Source: Streptomyces typhae
Lineage (GTDB): Bacteria > Actinomycetota > Actinomycetes > Streptomycetales > Streptomycetaceae
Length of the DNA: 64,000 nt
NCBI RefSeq assembly: GCF_009755605.1
Contig: NZ_WPNZ01000012.1
Location: 62,001-126,000, forward strand
Reading direction: 5' to 3'
The notes under the pieces were generated by a model that was not told the DNA's origin, did no database searches, and saw nothing but the letters and a program-made list of their open reading frames with translations. Within the stretch, counting starts at the first letter, position 1; each line of letters starts with the position of its first letter. The position numbers and the translations under genes are program-made. Positions 43,923 to 50,711 of the stretch are shown one piece after another.

Positions 43923-44062
43923 TTCCCATCCCTCGTTGCACATCTGACAGGGACTTCCGCCGCTCCAGAAAGCCCCCGCGTCACGCAAGGGACGTATGCA
44001 CGGCAGGCAACTGCGCTACCGATGAGGAGGCCAATCGTGGCGGCGTACGCGATGTACTTCAA
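43919..44062 (-). CDS. Small membrane-type phage protein, 47 aa
   Basis: Starts at a TTG (44062), 5 nt after GGGAG, directly after the terminator hairpin. A hydrophobic N-terminus (KYIAYAATIGLLIGSAVACR) is signal- or anchor-like, then a basic tail (VTRGLSGAAEVPVR). The stop overlaps the next gene's GTG. First of a five-gene overlapping chain of 25-63 residue proteins. Confidence 0.45.
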   Translation of the reverse strand: MKYIAYAATIGLLIGSAVACRAYVPCVTRGLSGAAEVPVRCATRDGK

Positions 44063-44079
44063 TGTTGCTCCCACGGAAA

Positions 44080-44111
44080 ATGGGGGGCCAGAATCTTCCC
44101 TGGCCCCCCAT
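44080..44111. terminator. Terminator within the early region
   Basis: A 12-bp perfect stem ATGGGGGGCCAG/CTGGCCCCCCAT with an 8-nt loop is followed on the minus strand by TTTTCC. It separates the 44.1 kb gene from the small-gene/polymerase block, so the latter may rely on attenuation or its own promoter. Confidence 0.8.
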
Positions 44112-44121
44112 CAACGTCGCG

Positions 44122-44646
44122 CTACTTGTTTGCCTTGAACGAGCCGTCCTTCTGCTTCCACAGCGGCTCGCACTTGCCTCCGTCAGGCCCGTCGCAGAAG
44201 AGGGCCGTCCAGTTGGCCTTTGACACGAGTGACCGGCCGTGGGGGCAGTCGTCCCCGACAGTCCTCGGGGTGGCGGTGTCCTGCTCAACCCGACCGTTGT
44301 TGAGCCGCTTCGGCGCGGCGCCGGCGCCCTGGTCACCAGCACCGCCCTTGTACTGGCCGCGGAAGTACTCGGCCGCCTTGGGGGTGAGCTCCATGAGCCC
44401 CTCGGCCTTGAGTGCAGTCAGCAGCTCGGCGCCGCGCTGAGCGGTCTCCTTGGCCTCGTGGCCGCTGACGCGGGAAGTCATCCACTCGGCTCCGTGGGCG
44501 CCGTTGGCCTTGAGGGTGAAGCCGATCTCGAAGGGCGCAGGTCCGGTAGGAGCAGAGGGCACAGGCGATTCCTTGTTCTTGGGGGGCGGGGTGGCAGGAT
44601 TCTCGTCCCAGGGAGAGCGCTCGTCGAATGGGTCCGGGTAACTCAC
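44122..44646 (-). CDS. Phage hypothetical protein, 174 aa
   Basis: Starts at the GTG at 44646 after AAAGGA; a longer frame is unlikely. An acidic Pro-rich N-terminus (SYPDPFDERSPWDENPATPP) precedes a compact core (FEIGFTLKANGAHGAEWMTS). A Cys/His segment (DDCPHGRSLV and LFCDGPDGGKCEPLW) could bind zinc. Short, acidic, DNA-block proteins like this are sometimes single-strand binding proteins, but I cannot assert that. Followed by a terminator. Confidence 0.6.
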   Translation of the reverse strand: MSYPDPFDERSPWDENPATPPPKNKESPVPSAPTGPAPFEIGFTLKANGAHGAEWMTSRVSGHEAKETAQRGAELLTALKAEGLMELTPKAAEYFRGQYKGGAGDQGAGAAPKRLNNGRVEQDTATPRTVGDDCPHGRSLVSKANWTALFCDGPDGGKCEPLWKQKDGSFKANK

Positions 44647-44662
44647 GCAGGCGTCCTTTCTC

Positions 44663-44869
44663 TCAGAGCTGGGGAGCGTCGTACGAGTTGTAGTGCGCAT
44701 CGCCTACGGCACCGTGCAGAGCCTTGAGGTCCTTCGGCGTGAGCTCGACGAAGACGCTTTCCGAGCCTCGGGTCAAAGTCAGCTTCGCTCCCCCTTCTCC
44801 TTCGTCGAAGGAAAGAATAAAAGCGAACTGGCGGTCATCGCCGGAGGAGTACGTCTTGAGAGTCATCAT
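44663..44869 (-). CDS. Small phage protein, 68 aa
   Basis: ATG at 44869 overlaps the upstream stop by 4 bp. The peptide is beta-rich (FAFILSFDEGEGGAKLTLTR; SVFVELTPKDLKALHGAV). No family recognised. Between the sigma-like gene and the 174-aa gene. Confidence 0.6.
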   Translation of the reverse strand: MMTLKTYSSGDDRQFAFILSFDEGEGGAKLTLTRGSESVFVELTPKDLKALHGAVGDAHYNSYDAPQL

Positions 44870-45432
44870 GTGGTTACCTTCTGCCTGCCGGTTCGGATGT
44901 TGCGGTTCATTTCGGCGGTCAAGGCATCGATTGCCCTGTACCCGCGCTTGCGGTCTGCGGCGTCAGCAGGCGTCAGCCCGTAGACGAAAACCCGCATGAT
45001 GACTTCCTGGTAGTCACGGGTGAGGCGCTTGATGCTCTGCTCGGCATCCAGCCGCGCGGAGAGAATGTTGTCCGTGATGACACAGCGTGTGAGGTCATCC
45101 TTTTTGCCTATCTGCTGGGACACCTCAGCATCGGTGTAGATGAAGGACCGCATTACCCCACGCACTTCTTCAGGGGTGTAGAAATATTGGTCGTCCATCA
45201 GATCGAGATAGGCCCGCTCCTTGGCGGCATATCGCCGGCCTGCGGTCCAAAAGACCCTGCGAAGGAGTTCCTCATTGCCTAGGTATTCGGCAATGATGTG
45301 CTTCTCCTGGAGGGCATGGAGTAGGATCTCTTGCTTTACATCGTCGGCCTCGACGATCGACCACTTACCAGCGACCTCACGGGCTACCTTCTCGGCTAGG
45401 GGCTCCAGGGCCTCCCAGTCGATTTCCGTCAT
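44866..45432 (-). CDS. Sigma-70-like phage protein, 188 aa
   Basis: The N-terminal half holds a region-2-like helix (SIVEADDVKQEILLHALQEK, about residues 25-44) resembling the sigma -10-recognition segment. The C-terminus (RLTRDYQEVIMRVFVYGLTP, then ADAADRKRGYRAIDALTAEM) resembles a region-4 HTH. Length and spacing fit a minimal ECF-like sigma factor, though the similarity is weak. It could redirect host RNA polymerase to phage late promoters, for which no regulator is otherwise seen. It overlaps neighbours by 4 bp on both sides. Confidence 0.6.
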   Translation of the reverse strand: MTEIDWEALEPLAEKVAREVAGKWSIVEADDVKQEILLHALQEKHIIAEYLGNEELLRRVFWTAGRRYAAKERAYLDLMDDQYFYTPEEVRGVMRSFIYTDAEVSQQIGKKDDLTRCVITDNILSARLDAEQSIKRLTRDYQEVIMRVFVYGLTPADAADRKRGYRAIDALTAEMNRNIRTGRQKVTT

Positions 45433-46235
45433 GCACTGCCCTTCGCAAAACGCCCCTGAGGGCCGCGCTTGATCTTCCCGTAACGCACGCCTTCCACTAC
45501 GAAAGAGCCGTCGTCCTCAACAGGTATGGCGTGGGGGGTCGCGCCGAACTTGCCGGCGTACAGGATGCCGAACCCTCGCTGCCAGTTGGCCGGGCCGTTC
45601 TTGAGGTAGCCCGCCTGCTTTACGTCCATGAGGTGTCCGACCTCGAAGCCGTAGATCGTCCGCAGCTTCCCGCCGTATCCCGTGGACTCCGGGGAGATGG
45701 CAAGCCGGTGGGTGTGGCCCATGACAATGGAGACGCCCGCCTTGCGGGCCTTGGCCGCTGCTGTTCGCCCGGCGACGGCGTTGAGGCCTGGGGACTCGTG
45801 CCCGTGGATGGCTGCCCAGCCCGGGGCGATGGGGTGGTAGGGCTGCACCAGCTCCCAGCCGTGCGCTTCGAGCTGGAGAAGGGTCTCCATCCGGTATGCG
45901 GTGTCCTCGTGACCGAGGGCTGGCGCCTTGCTGATCAAGTACTTTTCGGGCCGCTCGTCGTGGTTTCCCTTGAGTATCTTCTTCGGGCCACTGAAAACTT
46001 CGCTGACTGGTGCGATGAAATTGTCCACGGCGTACTGCGAGTCACGGAGAACACCGCCAGCAAACTCGGCCCTGGTTCCTGCGGACCAGCGGGATGGCGC
46101 GGGATAGTCCACTAGGTCACCGATTTGGACAACCTCGTCGGGCTGGTACTCTCCGATAAACTTGACGACATTCTTCAGCGCACGCCTGTCCTCGAACGGC
46201 GCCTGAACATCTGAAACTACTACAATTCGCTTCAC
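45429..46235 (-). CDS. Calcineurin-like metallophosphoesterase
   Basis: A 268-residue phosphoesterase with the five metal motifs: VVSDVQAPFED (Asp; Gln replaces the usual His), IGDLVDYP, LKGNHDERPE, IHGHES and MGHTHRLA. Phage copies lie in replication operons; their substrate is uncertain (cyclic nucleotide, 5' phosphate or DNA end). ATG at 46235; the stop overlaps the sigma-like gene by 4 bp. Confidence 0.87.
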   Translation of the reverse strand: MKRIVVVSDVQAPFEDRRALKNVVKFIGEYQPDEVVQIGDLVDYPAPSRWSAGTRAEFAGGVLRDSQYAVDNFIAPVSEVFSGPKKILKGNHDERPEKYLISKAPALGHEDTAYRMETLLQLEAHGWELVQPYHPIAPGWAAIHGHESPGLNAVAGRTAAAKARKAGVSIVMGHTHRLAISPESTGYGGKLRTIYGFEVGHLMDVKQAGYLKNGPANWQRGFGILYAGKFGATPHAIPVEDDGSFVVEGVRYGKIKRGPQGRFAKGSA

Positions 46236-46244
46236 ATAGTTCCC

Positions 46245-46424
46245 TCAGTAGTAGGTCGGCTCCGGGAGTTCGATGGAGGACCAATCCTGCAGAACCCTCG
46301 CGCCAACCTCGTTCAGGTCCATTTCCCGGATGGGTTCGCCGCTGCCGTTGTCCAGCTCGTATCCGTCGGCATAGGCATTCTGGATTGCGGCCTCGATGGC
46401 GCGGGCGTGCTCAATGAGATTCAT
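46245..46424 (-). CDS. Small phage protein, 59 aa
   Basis: ATG at 46424, 7 nt after GGAGA, overlaps the upstream stop by 4 bp. The acidic peptide contains HARAIEAAIQNAYADGYELD and ends ELPEPTYY. Unknown role. Confidence 0.65.
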   Translation of the reverse strand: MNLIEHARAIEAAIQNAYADGYELDNGSGEPIREMDLNEVGARVLQDWSSIELPEPTYY

Positions 46425-46810
46425 GCGGTCGTCTCCAGACGGTTGATTTCGCGGTTGATGTACCAAGCGGCCTTACGAAGATCCGTGAGCGGGTCATCTG
46501 TCTTACGCCCAGCCCGGAGCACGTACTTCACAACGTTGCCGAGGCTGAAACTGAGCAGCTCGGCGATGTCAATGACTTCGAGACCGTCGGGGAGCCACGT
46601 GTAATGGCTCGGATCGTTCACGCCATCCGCGGCTCGCTCCAGTTCATAAGCTGCGAACAGGAGGGGTGTCCCGATTTCCAGCGTCACCTCATATTCGTAC
46701 TCTTCCCCGCATCCGACACTTGTGACGGTCCCATGCTTCCCCGCGAACTTCGTGACGTAAGAAGTAGAGGGCGCAGAAATGATGACTCGATCACCGATCT
46801 CGTAGGTCAC
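46421..46810 (-). CDS. DUF3310 (phage nucleotide-kinase-like) with KOW-type N-terminus
   Basis: A 129-residue protein. Residues 1-55 look like a small beta/KOW domain (IGDRVIISAPSTSYVTKFAG). Residues 60-125 carry the DUF3310 signature: NDPSHYTWLPDGLEVIDIAE, GNVVKYVLRAGRK and DLRKAAWYINREI. DUF3310 proteins are widespread in tailed phages and often called nucleotide kinases without direct proof. ATG at 46810. Confidence 0.8.
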   Translation of the reverse strand: MTYEIGDRVIISAPSTSYVTKFAGKHGTVTSVGCGEEYEYEVTLEIGTPLLFAAYELERAADGVNDPSHYTWLPDGLEVIDIAELLSFSLGNVVKYVLRAGRKTDDPLTDLRKAAWYINREINRLETTA

Positions 46811-47010
46811 TCGGTCTCCAACTCGTGGTCGTGGAAGAAGGCGCCGATCTTCTCGACAGGAGTTCCTGAGAAGAGATCGAGCAGGACAGAGGTAGAGTTA
46901 CTCTGCTGGGAGTACTGAACGTCTTCAATGACTCCCGTCAGGCCCGCGGTGGAGTCACTCACGGTTGCTCGTACTCGGACCCTGGTGCCTGGTTCCCAGA
47001 TTGACTTCAA
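46807..47010 (-). CDS. Small beta-rich phage protein, 67 aa
   Basis: ATG at 47010 overlaps the primase stop by 4 bp and the DUF3310 gene by 4 bp. EPGTRVRVRATVSDSTAGLT then GVIEDVQYS resembles a KOW/SH3-like barrel, like the N-terminus of the next protein. Unknown role. Confidence 0.6.
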   Translation of the reverse strand: MKSIWEPGTRVRVRATVSDSTAGLTGVIEDVQYSQQSNSTSVLLDLFSGTPVEKIGAFFHDHELETE

Positions 47011-47666
47011 TTCAGCCCGATCCTTTCTCGCAGAGCAGCAGCCCCGAACTTGTGCAGGTAAGAATTCGAATCATGACCGTCACCCAGAACGATGACCTTG
47101 GCGTTCGGCAGCTGCGCGGCCAGCTTCTCGGCGGCCTCTATACCGGGCTTGTCCCCGTCAGCGATGACGTAGACGGTTCCGAATCCAAGCAGCGGAAGTG
47201 TGAAATGATCACGCCACGACGAGGTTCCTTGATACGCGATGGCAGGCACCTCCACGGACTCCCACGCCATCGCATCGAACTCGCCCTCTGTGATGACAAC
47301 GAATGGCGTGTCGATAGTGAGTGAGGGGGTATTGAACAGCCGGGGCATGTCTCCGGGGAGGGTCAAGTACTTCCCGTGTCCGCGGTGATTTTCCTTGCGG
47401 GTGGGGGCGAGGTAGGCGCCTTCCTCGTCTTTCACACACTCGTTGGCTATGCAGCGGAATCGGATCGTGGCCACTGCGTGTGGACCACCCGCGGGCCGCA
47501 GGTACGGGAGTACCAGCATCCCTTTTCGCTGCTCATGCCCAGTCAGAGCCGAACCGACGTATCCCAGGGTGAATTGCTCCGCTACGCCGGCCAGTCCCCG
47601 GGCTTTGATGTACTCCTCGGCTGGACTCTCCTTGAACTGATGGAAGTATTCTTTCGCTGCCTCCAC
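47007..47666 (-). CDS. DNA primase, Toprim part (second half of split primase)
   Basis: From the GTG at 47666 the frame encodes a 219-residue Toprim-type core. Seen: the linker VEAAKEYFHQFKE, AEQFTLGYVGS, the Toprim Glu in VVITEGEFDAMAWES, and the DGD-like VIADGDKPGIEAAEKL. It lacks a zinc finger of its own; that is encoded in another frame in the preceding ORF. Either the ribosome shifts +1 around TTC GGT, or this piece is translated separately from the weakly led GTG (CCAGG upstream). Upstream codons in this frame are nonsense. Confidence 0.8.
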   Translation of the reverse strand: MEAAKEYFHQFKESPAEEYIKARGLAGVAEQFTLGYVGSALTGHEQRKGMLVLPYLRPAGGPHAVATIRFRCIANECVKDEEGAYLAPTRKENHRGHGKYLTLPGDMPRLFNTPSLTIDTPFVVITEGEFDAMAWESVEVPAIAYQGTSSWRDHFTLPLLGFGTVYVIADGDKPGIEAAEKLAAQLPNAKVIVLGDGHDSNSYLHKFGAAALRERIGLN

Positions 47667-47934
47667 CGAACCTGGAATGTGCCCATGCCTGGGCGTCTCT
47701 GAAGCCAATTCCTTCCTCTCGCATGATGACGTCAAGGCTGTCTTCAGTGACTTGACAGACGAAACAGTTCCAACGTTCCTTTTCGGTGCTAACGGAAGCG
47801 CTAGGGTTCTCGTCGACATGCAGCGGGCAGGGAATCTTTCGCCACCCTGCCCGCTGCTTCACGTCTATCGAGTAGTAGTGCTTCAGCACGTCAGCAATCG
47901 GAGGCTTATTGACCGCTCTGCGGGGCCGGCTCAC
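47533..47934 (-). CDS. DNA primase, CHC2 zinc-finger part (first half of split primase)
   Basis: GTG at 47934, 7 nt after TAAGG. The 133-residue frame contains the primase zinc finger (PCPLHVDENPSASVSTEK, WNCFVCQ) and DVIMREEGIGFRDAQAWAHS, then loses similarity in a Gly/Ser/Arg-rich tail (GGGSERILPSVQGESSRG). The real continuation (VEAAKEYFHQ) is in the +1 frame. This is half of a phage DnaG-like primase that synthesises primers for the phage polymerase. Confidence 0.8.
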   Translation of the reverse strand: MSRPRRAVNKPPIADVLKHYYSIDVKQRAGWRKIPCPLHVDENPSASVSTEKERWNCFVCQVTEDSLDVIMREEGIGFRDAQAWAHSRFGGGSERILPSVQGESSRGVHQSPGTGRRSGAIHPGIRRFGSDWA

Positions 47935-48043
47935 CGATGCGCCTTACATGGACGGGAAAGTTGTACTGTCGGTTGGCGCAGCCCATGAATTCCTTCTCGC
48001 CACGCCACTTGCGGTAGTCGATCTTCAGAGATGGTTCACTCAT
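47906..48043 (-). CDS. Small phage protein, 45 aa
   Basis: ATG at 48043 follows GAGAGG. The basic peptide begins MSEPSLKIDYRKWRGEKEFM and includes QYNFPVHVRRIGEPA. It overlaps the primase start by 29 bp and the endonuclease VII stop by 8 bp. No family recognised; the RBS and tight packing support it. Confidence 0.55.
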   Translation of the reverse strand: MSEPSLKIDYRKWRGEKEFMGCANRQYNFPVHVRRIGEPAPQSGQ

Positions 48044-48473
48044 CGCTAGCCTCTCTCACATCCACATGAAAACGCGGCCCGAGGAACCGGACCGCTGGGG
48101 GATCTTCTAGGTAGTCAGCGGCATTGCGCAGCGTTTCGGGGTTATCTCTGGATTTCGGCAGGATTCCCCGGTTGCACAGGCGGCACGTGAGTCCTCGAAC
48201 CAGGCCGGTTTTGTGGTCATGGTCGACGTCCAGTCGGTAACGCCGAGACTCACGGCAGATAGCGCACACGCCGCCCTGGTATTCCATGAGGGCCTGATAC
48301 TCGCCCTTCCCCAGGCCATAGGTGGTGGTCACCCGTGATTCGTGTGATGCGTTTCTGCGAGTCTTTCTTCTGCACGTCGAACACACTCGGCCTCTGGGCG
48401 TAAAGAACCGCACTGCTCTGTTCTTCTCGCACTTCGCGCAGTAGCGGTACCCTGAGCGAGGTTTAGCGGGCAC
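48036..48473 (-). CDS. Endonuclease VII family (HNH-type) nuclease
   Basis: This is a Holliday-junction-type or HNH nuclease. I prefer the GTG at 48473 (PAKPRSGYRYCAKC) because the longer ATG frame would overlap the neighbour by 65 bp. A Cys4 zinc site (YCAKC, VCSTC) leads into the His-Asn-His region: GVCAICRES, LDVDHDHKTG and LTCRLCNRGI. Typical for phages, where it resolves branched DNA before packaging. Confidence 0.82.
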   Translation of the reverse strand: MPAKPRSGYRYCAKCEKNRAVRFFTPRGRVCSTCRRKTRRNASHESRVTTTYGLGKGEYQALMEYQGGVCAICRESRRYRLDVDHDHKTGLVRGLTCRLCNRGILPKSRDNPETLRNAADYLEDPPAVRFLGPRFHVDVREASDE

Positions 48474-48810
48474 AGGGCCTGAGCGCCGCCTCAAGTTTGA
48501 ACTGGCTCTTAAGGTCGACTGCTTCATCAGTCAGCTTCTGGAGATCAGGGAGGGAAAGGACTTTCCATGCCGGCCCGCTCGCTGCGGCCACGCTCACCGC
48601 GACTGCCTGAGCAGCGCCGTGCCGAGAATGAAAACGGAGCTCCGTGGCCAAACGGTTTAGCTGTATTCTCAACGGCTCCTCCACCGTGAGAATCAGGGCG
48701 ACTGCGCCCCCACCAGCATCCTGGATCTCGCTGTGCGAGATGCCGGGGTTCTCTTCGAGGAGGACATCCACGATCTCCCGCTCAAGGCTGTACCCGTAAG
48801 TCCTTTTCAT
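48463..48810 (-). CDS. Phage hypothetical protein, 115 aa
   Basis: ATG at 48810 after AGGGGTGGGGAA, 25 nt from a good early promoter. Mostly helical (YSLEREIVDVLLEENPGISH; VAVSVAAASGPAWKVLSLPD). No family recognised. First gene of the transcript that carries the endonuclease, primase and downstream genes. Confidence 0.65.
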   Translation of the reverse strand: MKRTYGYSLEREIVDVLLEENPGISHSEIQDAGGGAVALILTVEEPLRIQLNRLATELRFHSRHGAAQAVAVSVAAASGPAWKVLSLPDLQKLTDEAVDLKSQFKLEAALRPCAR

Positions 48811-48834
48811 TTCCCCACCCCTTTTCCTACTTTC

Positions 48835-48871
48835 AACATAGACGCACCACGTCGCAGTTTCAAGTTTTTTG
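48835..48871 (-). promoter_or_regulatory. Early promoter with 14-bp conserved motif
   Basis: Minus-strand -35 TTGAAA (48863-48858) and -10 TATGTT (48840-48835) with 17-bp spacing lie 25 nt before the 115-aa gene. A 22-bp block (48850-48871) is identical to one at 49913-49934. The conserved stretch extends past the -35 (TTGAAACTGCGACG), so an operator may overlap. Confidence 0.78.
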
Positions 48872-48898
48872 AATCCGTGACCTTGTGGCCTATCTCAC

Positions 48899-49693
48899 TC
48901 AGAGGGTGTCGTCTATGTCCGTGATTCGCATGGACGAGCTGTTGAAGACGTAGCTGCTGAACGTCCCACCCGAGGGGTCAGCGAAACCCTCCCGGTTTTT
49001 CACGTCCGAGATGTGCAAAATGACACCGCCCATCTCGTCCACTTCCTTGTGAATCGTCAGGACCACATTCGGAACACGAGCGATCTTGCCTTTCACGCCC
49101 GACAGCGGGATGGGGGTGAGTCCGTCGCTGTGCTCACCCGTGACATGGTGCAGAGCAAGAACGTGAGCGCCAGTGACCCGAGCCATATCGGACATCCACT
49201 CCGACAGGGATTCCAGACCGAATGTGAAGGACTCGGCGTCGCCGACCGGCGTCTCACCCACCACGTTCGTAATGTTGTCCACGAGGATCAGGTGCGGGAA
49301 GAGTCCGAACACCTCGAAGTAGGCTCGAAGGTTCAGCTCAATGTCCGCAATCGTAGGCCGGGCGTTGTAGTCAAAGCGAATCCACCATCGCTTCGCAAGC
49401 ATGGCCGTGTACTCATCGAAATCGTCAGCCAGAAGCCTCAGCTTCACATCACGGATATCGTCCCCCGTGATGATGGCAGTAGCTCTGCTGAGTTGCGTTG
49501 ATGCATTACTGTCGGCACTGAAGTACATCACCGGGACGTTGCCGTGCAGCGCCAAGTTGAGTGCGACCAGCGACTTGCCGGTGCCGGGGCCGGCCGCGAT
49601 GAGCGAAAACTCGCCTCGGCGGAACTCGACCTCATGACGTGCTAGCCCTTTATACGGCGAAGGGAGCGGCTCTCCAGCCGCTCCCTTCGCCAA
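48899..49693 (-). CDS. DnaB-like replicative helicase core
   Basis: A roughly 264-residue RecA-fold ATPase with Walker A AAGPGTGKSLVAL, a DnaB-type segment MYFSADSNASTQLSRATA, Walker B LILVDNITNVV, and later LALHHVTGEHSDG and SGVKGKIARVPNVVLTIHK (arginine/DNA loop). It lacks the N-terminal DnaB domain. The listed TTG start has no RBS; in the same frame an AUA codon at 49717 sits 7 nt after a perfect AGGAGG, giving 8 more residues (YSLAQSVLAK reading). It probably unwinds DNA for the phage polymerase. Confidence 0.83.
   Translation of the reverse strand: MAKGAAGEPLPSPYKGLARHEVEFRRGEFSLIAAGPGTGKSLVALNLALHGNVPVMYFSADSNASTQLSRATAIITGDDIRDVKLRLLADDFDEYTAMLAKRWWIRFDYNARPTIADIELNLRAYFEVFGLFPHLILVDNITNVVGETPVGDAESFTFGLESLSEWMSDMARVTGAHVLALHHVTGEHSDGLTPIPLSGVKGKIARVPNVVLTIHKEVDEMGGVILHISDVKNREGFADPSGGTFSSYVFNSSSMRITDIDDTL
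49656..49691 (-). terminator. Perfect 16-bp hairpin at the helicase 5' end
   Basis: GGCGAAGGGAGCGGCT pairs with AGCCGCTCCCTTCGCC around a 4-nt loop, beginning at the TTG codon of the helicase gene. The minus-strand 3' side reads CGTATAAAG, without a U tract. It may attenuate or regulate translation rather than terminate. Confidence 0.6.
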
Positions 49694-49719
49694 GACCGAT
49701 TGTGCAAGGCTGTATATGG

Positions 49720-49878
49720 CTACACCTCCTGGTACGCGAGCACCTGCCGGGTAGTCTCGCGGTCGCTGTCACTCTCGATCTCCCCGCTACCAAGGGCCAC
49801 AGCCCCAGAGATCTCGACGAGTCGGGTCCCGTCGTACGAGAGCTCACCGCATATCAGGTCCTTCGCAATCGCTTGCAT
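49720..49878 (-). CDS. Small phage protein, 52 aa
   Basis: ATG at 49878, 6 nt after GAGGGGA, about 20 nt from an early promoter. Acidic peptide (AIAKDLICGELSYDGTRLVE; SGEIESDSDRETTRQ). Its stop lies within the AGGAGG that may serve the helicase gene, so the two are probably coupled. Unknown role. Confidence 0.6.
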   Translation of the reverse strand: MQAIAKDLICGELSYDGTRLVEISGAVALGSGEIESDSDRETTRQVLAYQEV

Positions 49879-49897
49879 GCGCGTTCCCCTCACTCCC

Positions 49898-49934
49898 AAG
49901 CTAGGTCAGGCGCGTCGCAGTTTCAAGTTTTTTG
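49898..49934 (-). promoter_or_regulatory. Early promoter, second copy
   Basis: Minus-strand -35 TTGAAA (49926-49921) and -10 TAGCTT (49903-49898), 17 bp apart, lead the 52-aa gene and helicase. The 22-bp block 49913-49934 is identical to that at 48850-48871 and overlaps the end of the upstream nuclease gene. Confidence 0.78.
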
Positions 49935-50711
49935 GGAAGAAAAAATACACCTGTGGGACACGTCGCAGAACTGACAGCTGAATCCGGGGGCCGCGGGGAA
50001 GTCTCCGCGCTTCACGCCCGCATCCATGTCTGCATACCTCTGGCCGATCTCCTCCTCTGTCACCGTCCCCACCTTGACAGGTCGGGAAAGACGCCCGTCC
50101 CTGGCGAGGTACCAGTCAGCCTTGTCGACGGGCAGACCCCACAGCTTCCTCACCGCCACGGAGTACGTCTGCAGCTGGAACTTCGACTTCATGGACCCGG
50201 TCTTGAGGTCGCGCACCCTCACCGAACCGTTACCCTCGTCCAGGACCTGGTCAATGAAGCCGCGCACCATGACGCCCCCCAGCTCGACCATGAAGGAGAG
50301 TTCCAGGCCTGGTTCGTCCGCAGGTGTCGTCCAGATGTCCGGCCGTGCTGCCTTGCTCCACTCGACGTAGGCGCGCGTCTGCTCCAGGCCCAAGCTGTAA
50401 CGGCGCTCGATGTCCTCGCCTCCGGAGTATCGGCCGGCCGCCAGCCATCGGTTCGTGTCGGGCTCCTCCTCCAAGGCCGAGTTCACCAGCTCCGTGTACT
50501 GGTCGCGGAAAATCTCTGCCACCTCGTCCACCCGCAACGTGCGAGACGACCTCTCCCACGCCTCGGCGGCGGTGTGAAAGGCCGTCCCATGACAAGACCA
50601 TGCGGCCGGTCTCTTCTTGACGCGCTCGATGCGGCTGAGGTACCAGCGCCATGCGCACTGCTCGTACTGCTCCGTCTGCGAGACCGACCGCGGTTGATCG
50701 TCAGCGCTCAA
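49923..50711 (-). CDS. Cas4/RecB-like PD-(D/E)XK nuclease
   Basis: TTG start at 50711 (SADDQPRSVSQTEQYEQC), coupled to the upstream gene. The PD-(D/E)XK core is seen: GFIDQVLDEGN, then VRVRDLKTGSMKS with the DxK pair, and QLQTYSVAVRKLWG. A Cys in YEQCAWRW plus the C-terminal CQFCDVSHRCIF form the four-Cys iron-sulphur layout of Cas4/AddB-type nucleases. In phages such proteins process DNA ends for recombination or replication; no CRISPR array is nearby. The 3' end overlaps an early promoter. Confidence 0.83.
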   Translation of the reverse strand: MSADDQPRSVSQTEQYEQCAWRWYLSRIERVKKRPAAWSCHGTAFHTAAEAWERSSRTLRVDEVAEIFRDQYTELVNSALEEEPDTNRWLAAGRYSGGEDIERRYSLGLEQTRAYVEWSKAARPDIWTTPADEPGLELSFMVELGGVMVRGFIDQVLDEGNGSVRVRDLKTGSMKSKFQLQTYSVAVRKLWGLPVDKADWYLARDGRLSRPVKVGTVTEEEIGQRYADMDAGVKRGDFPAAPGFSCQFCDVSHRCIFSSQKT

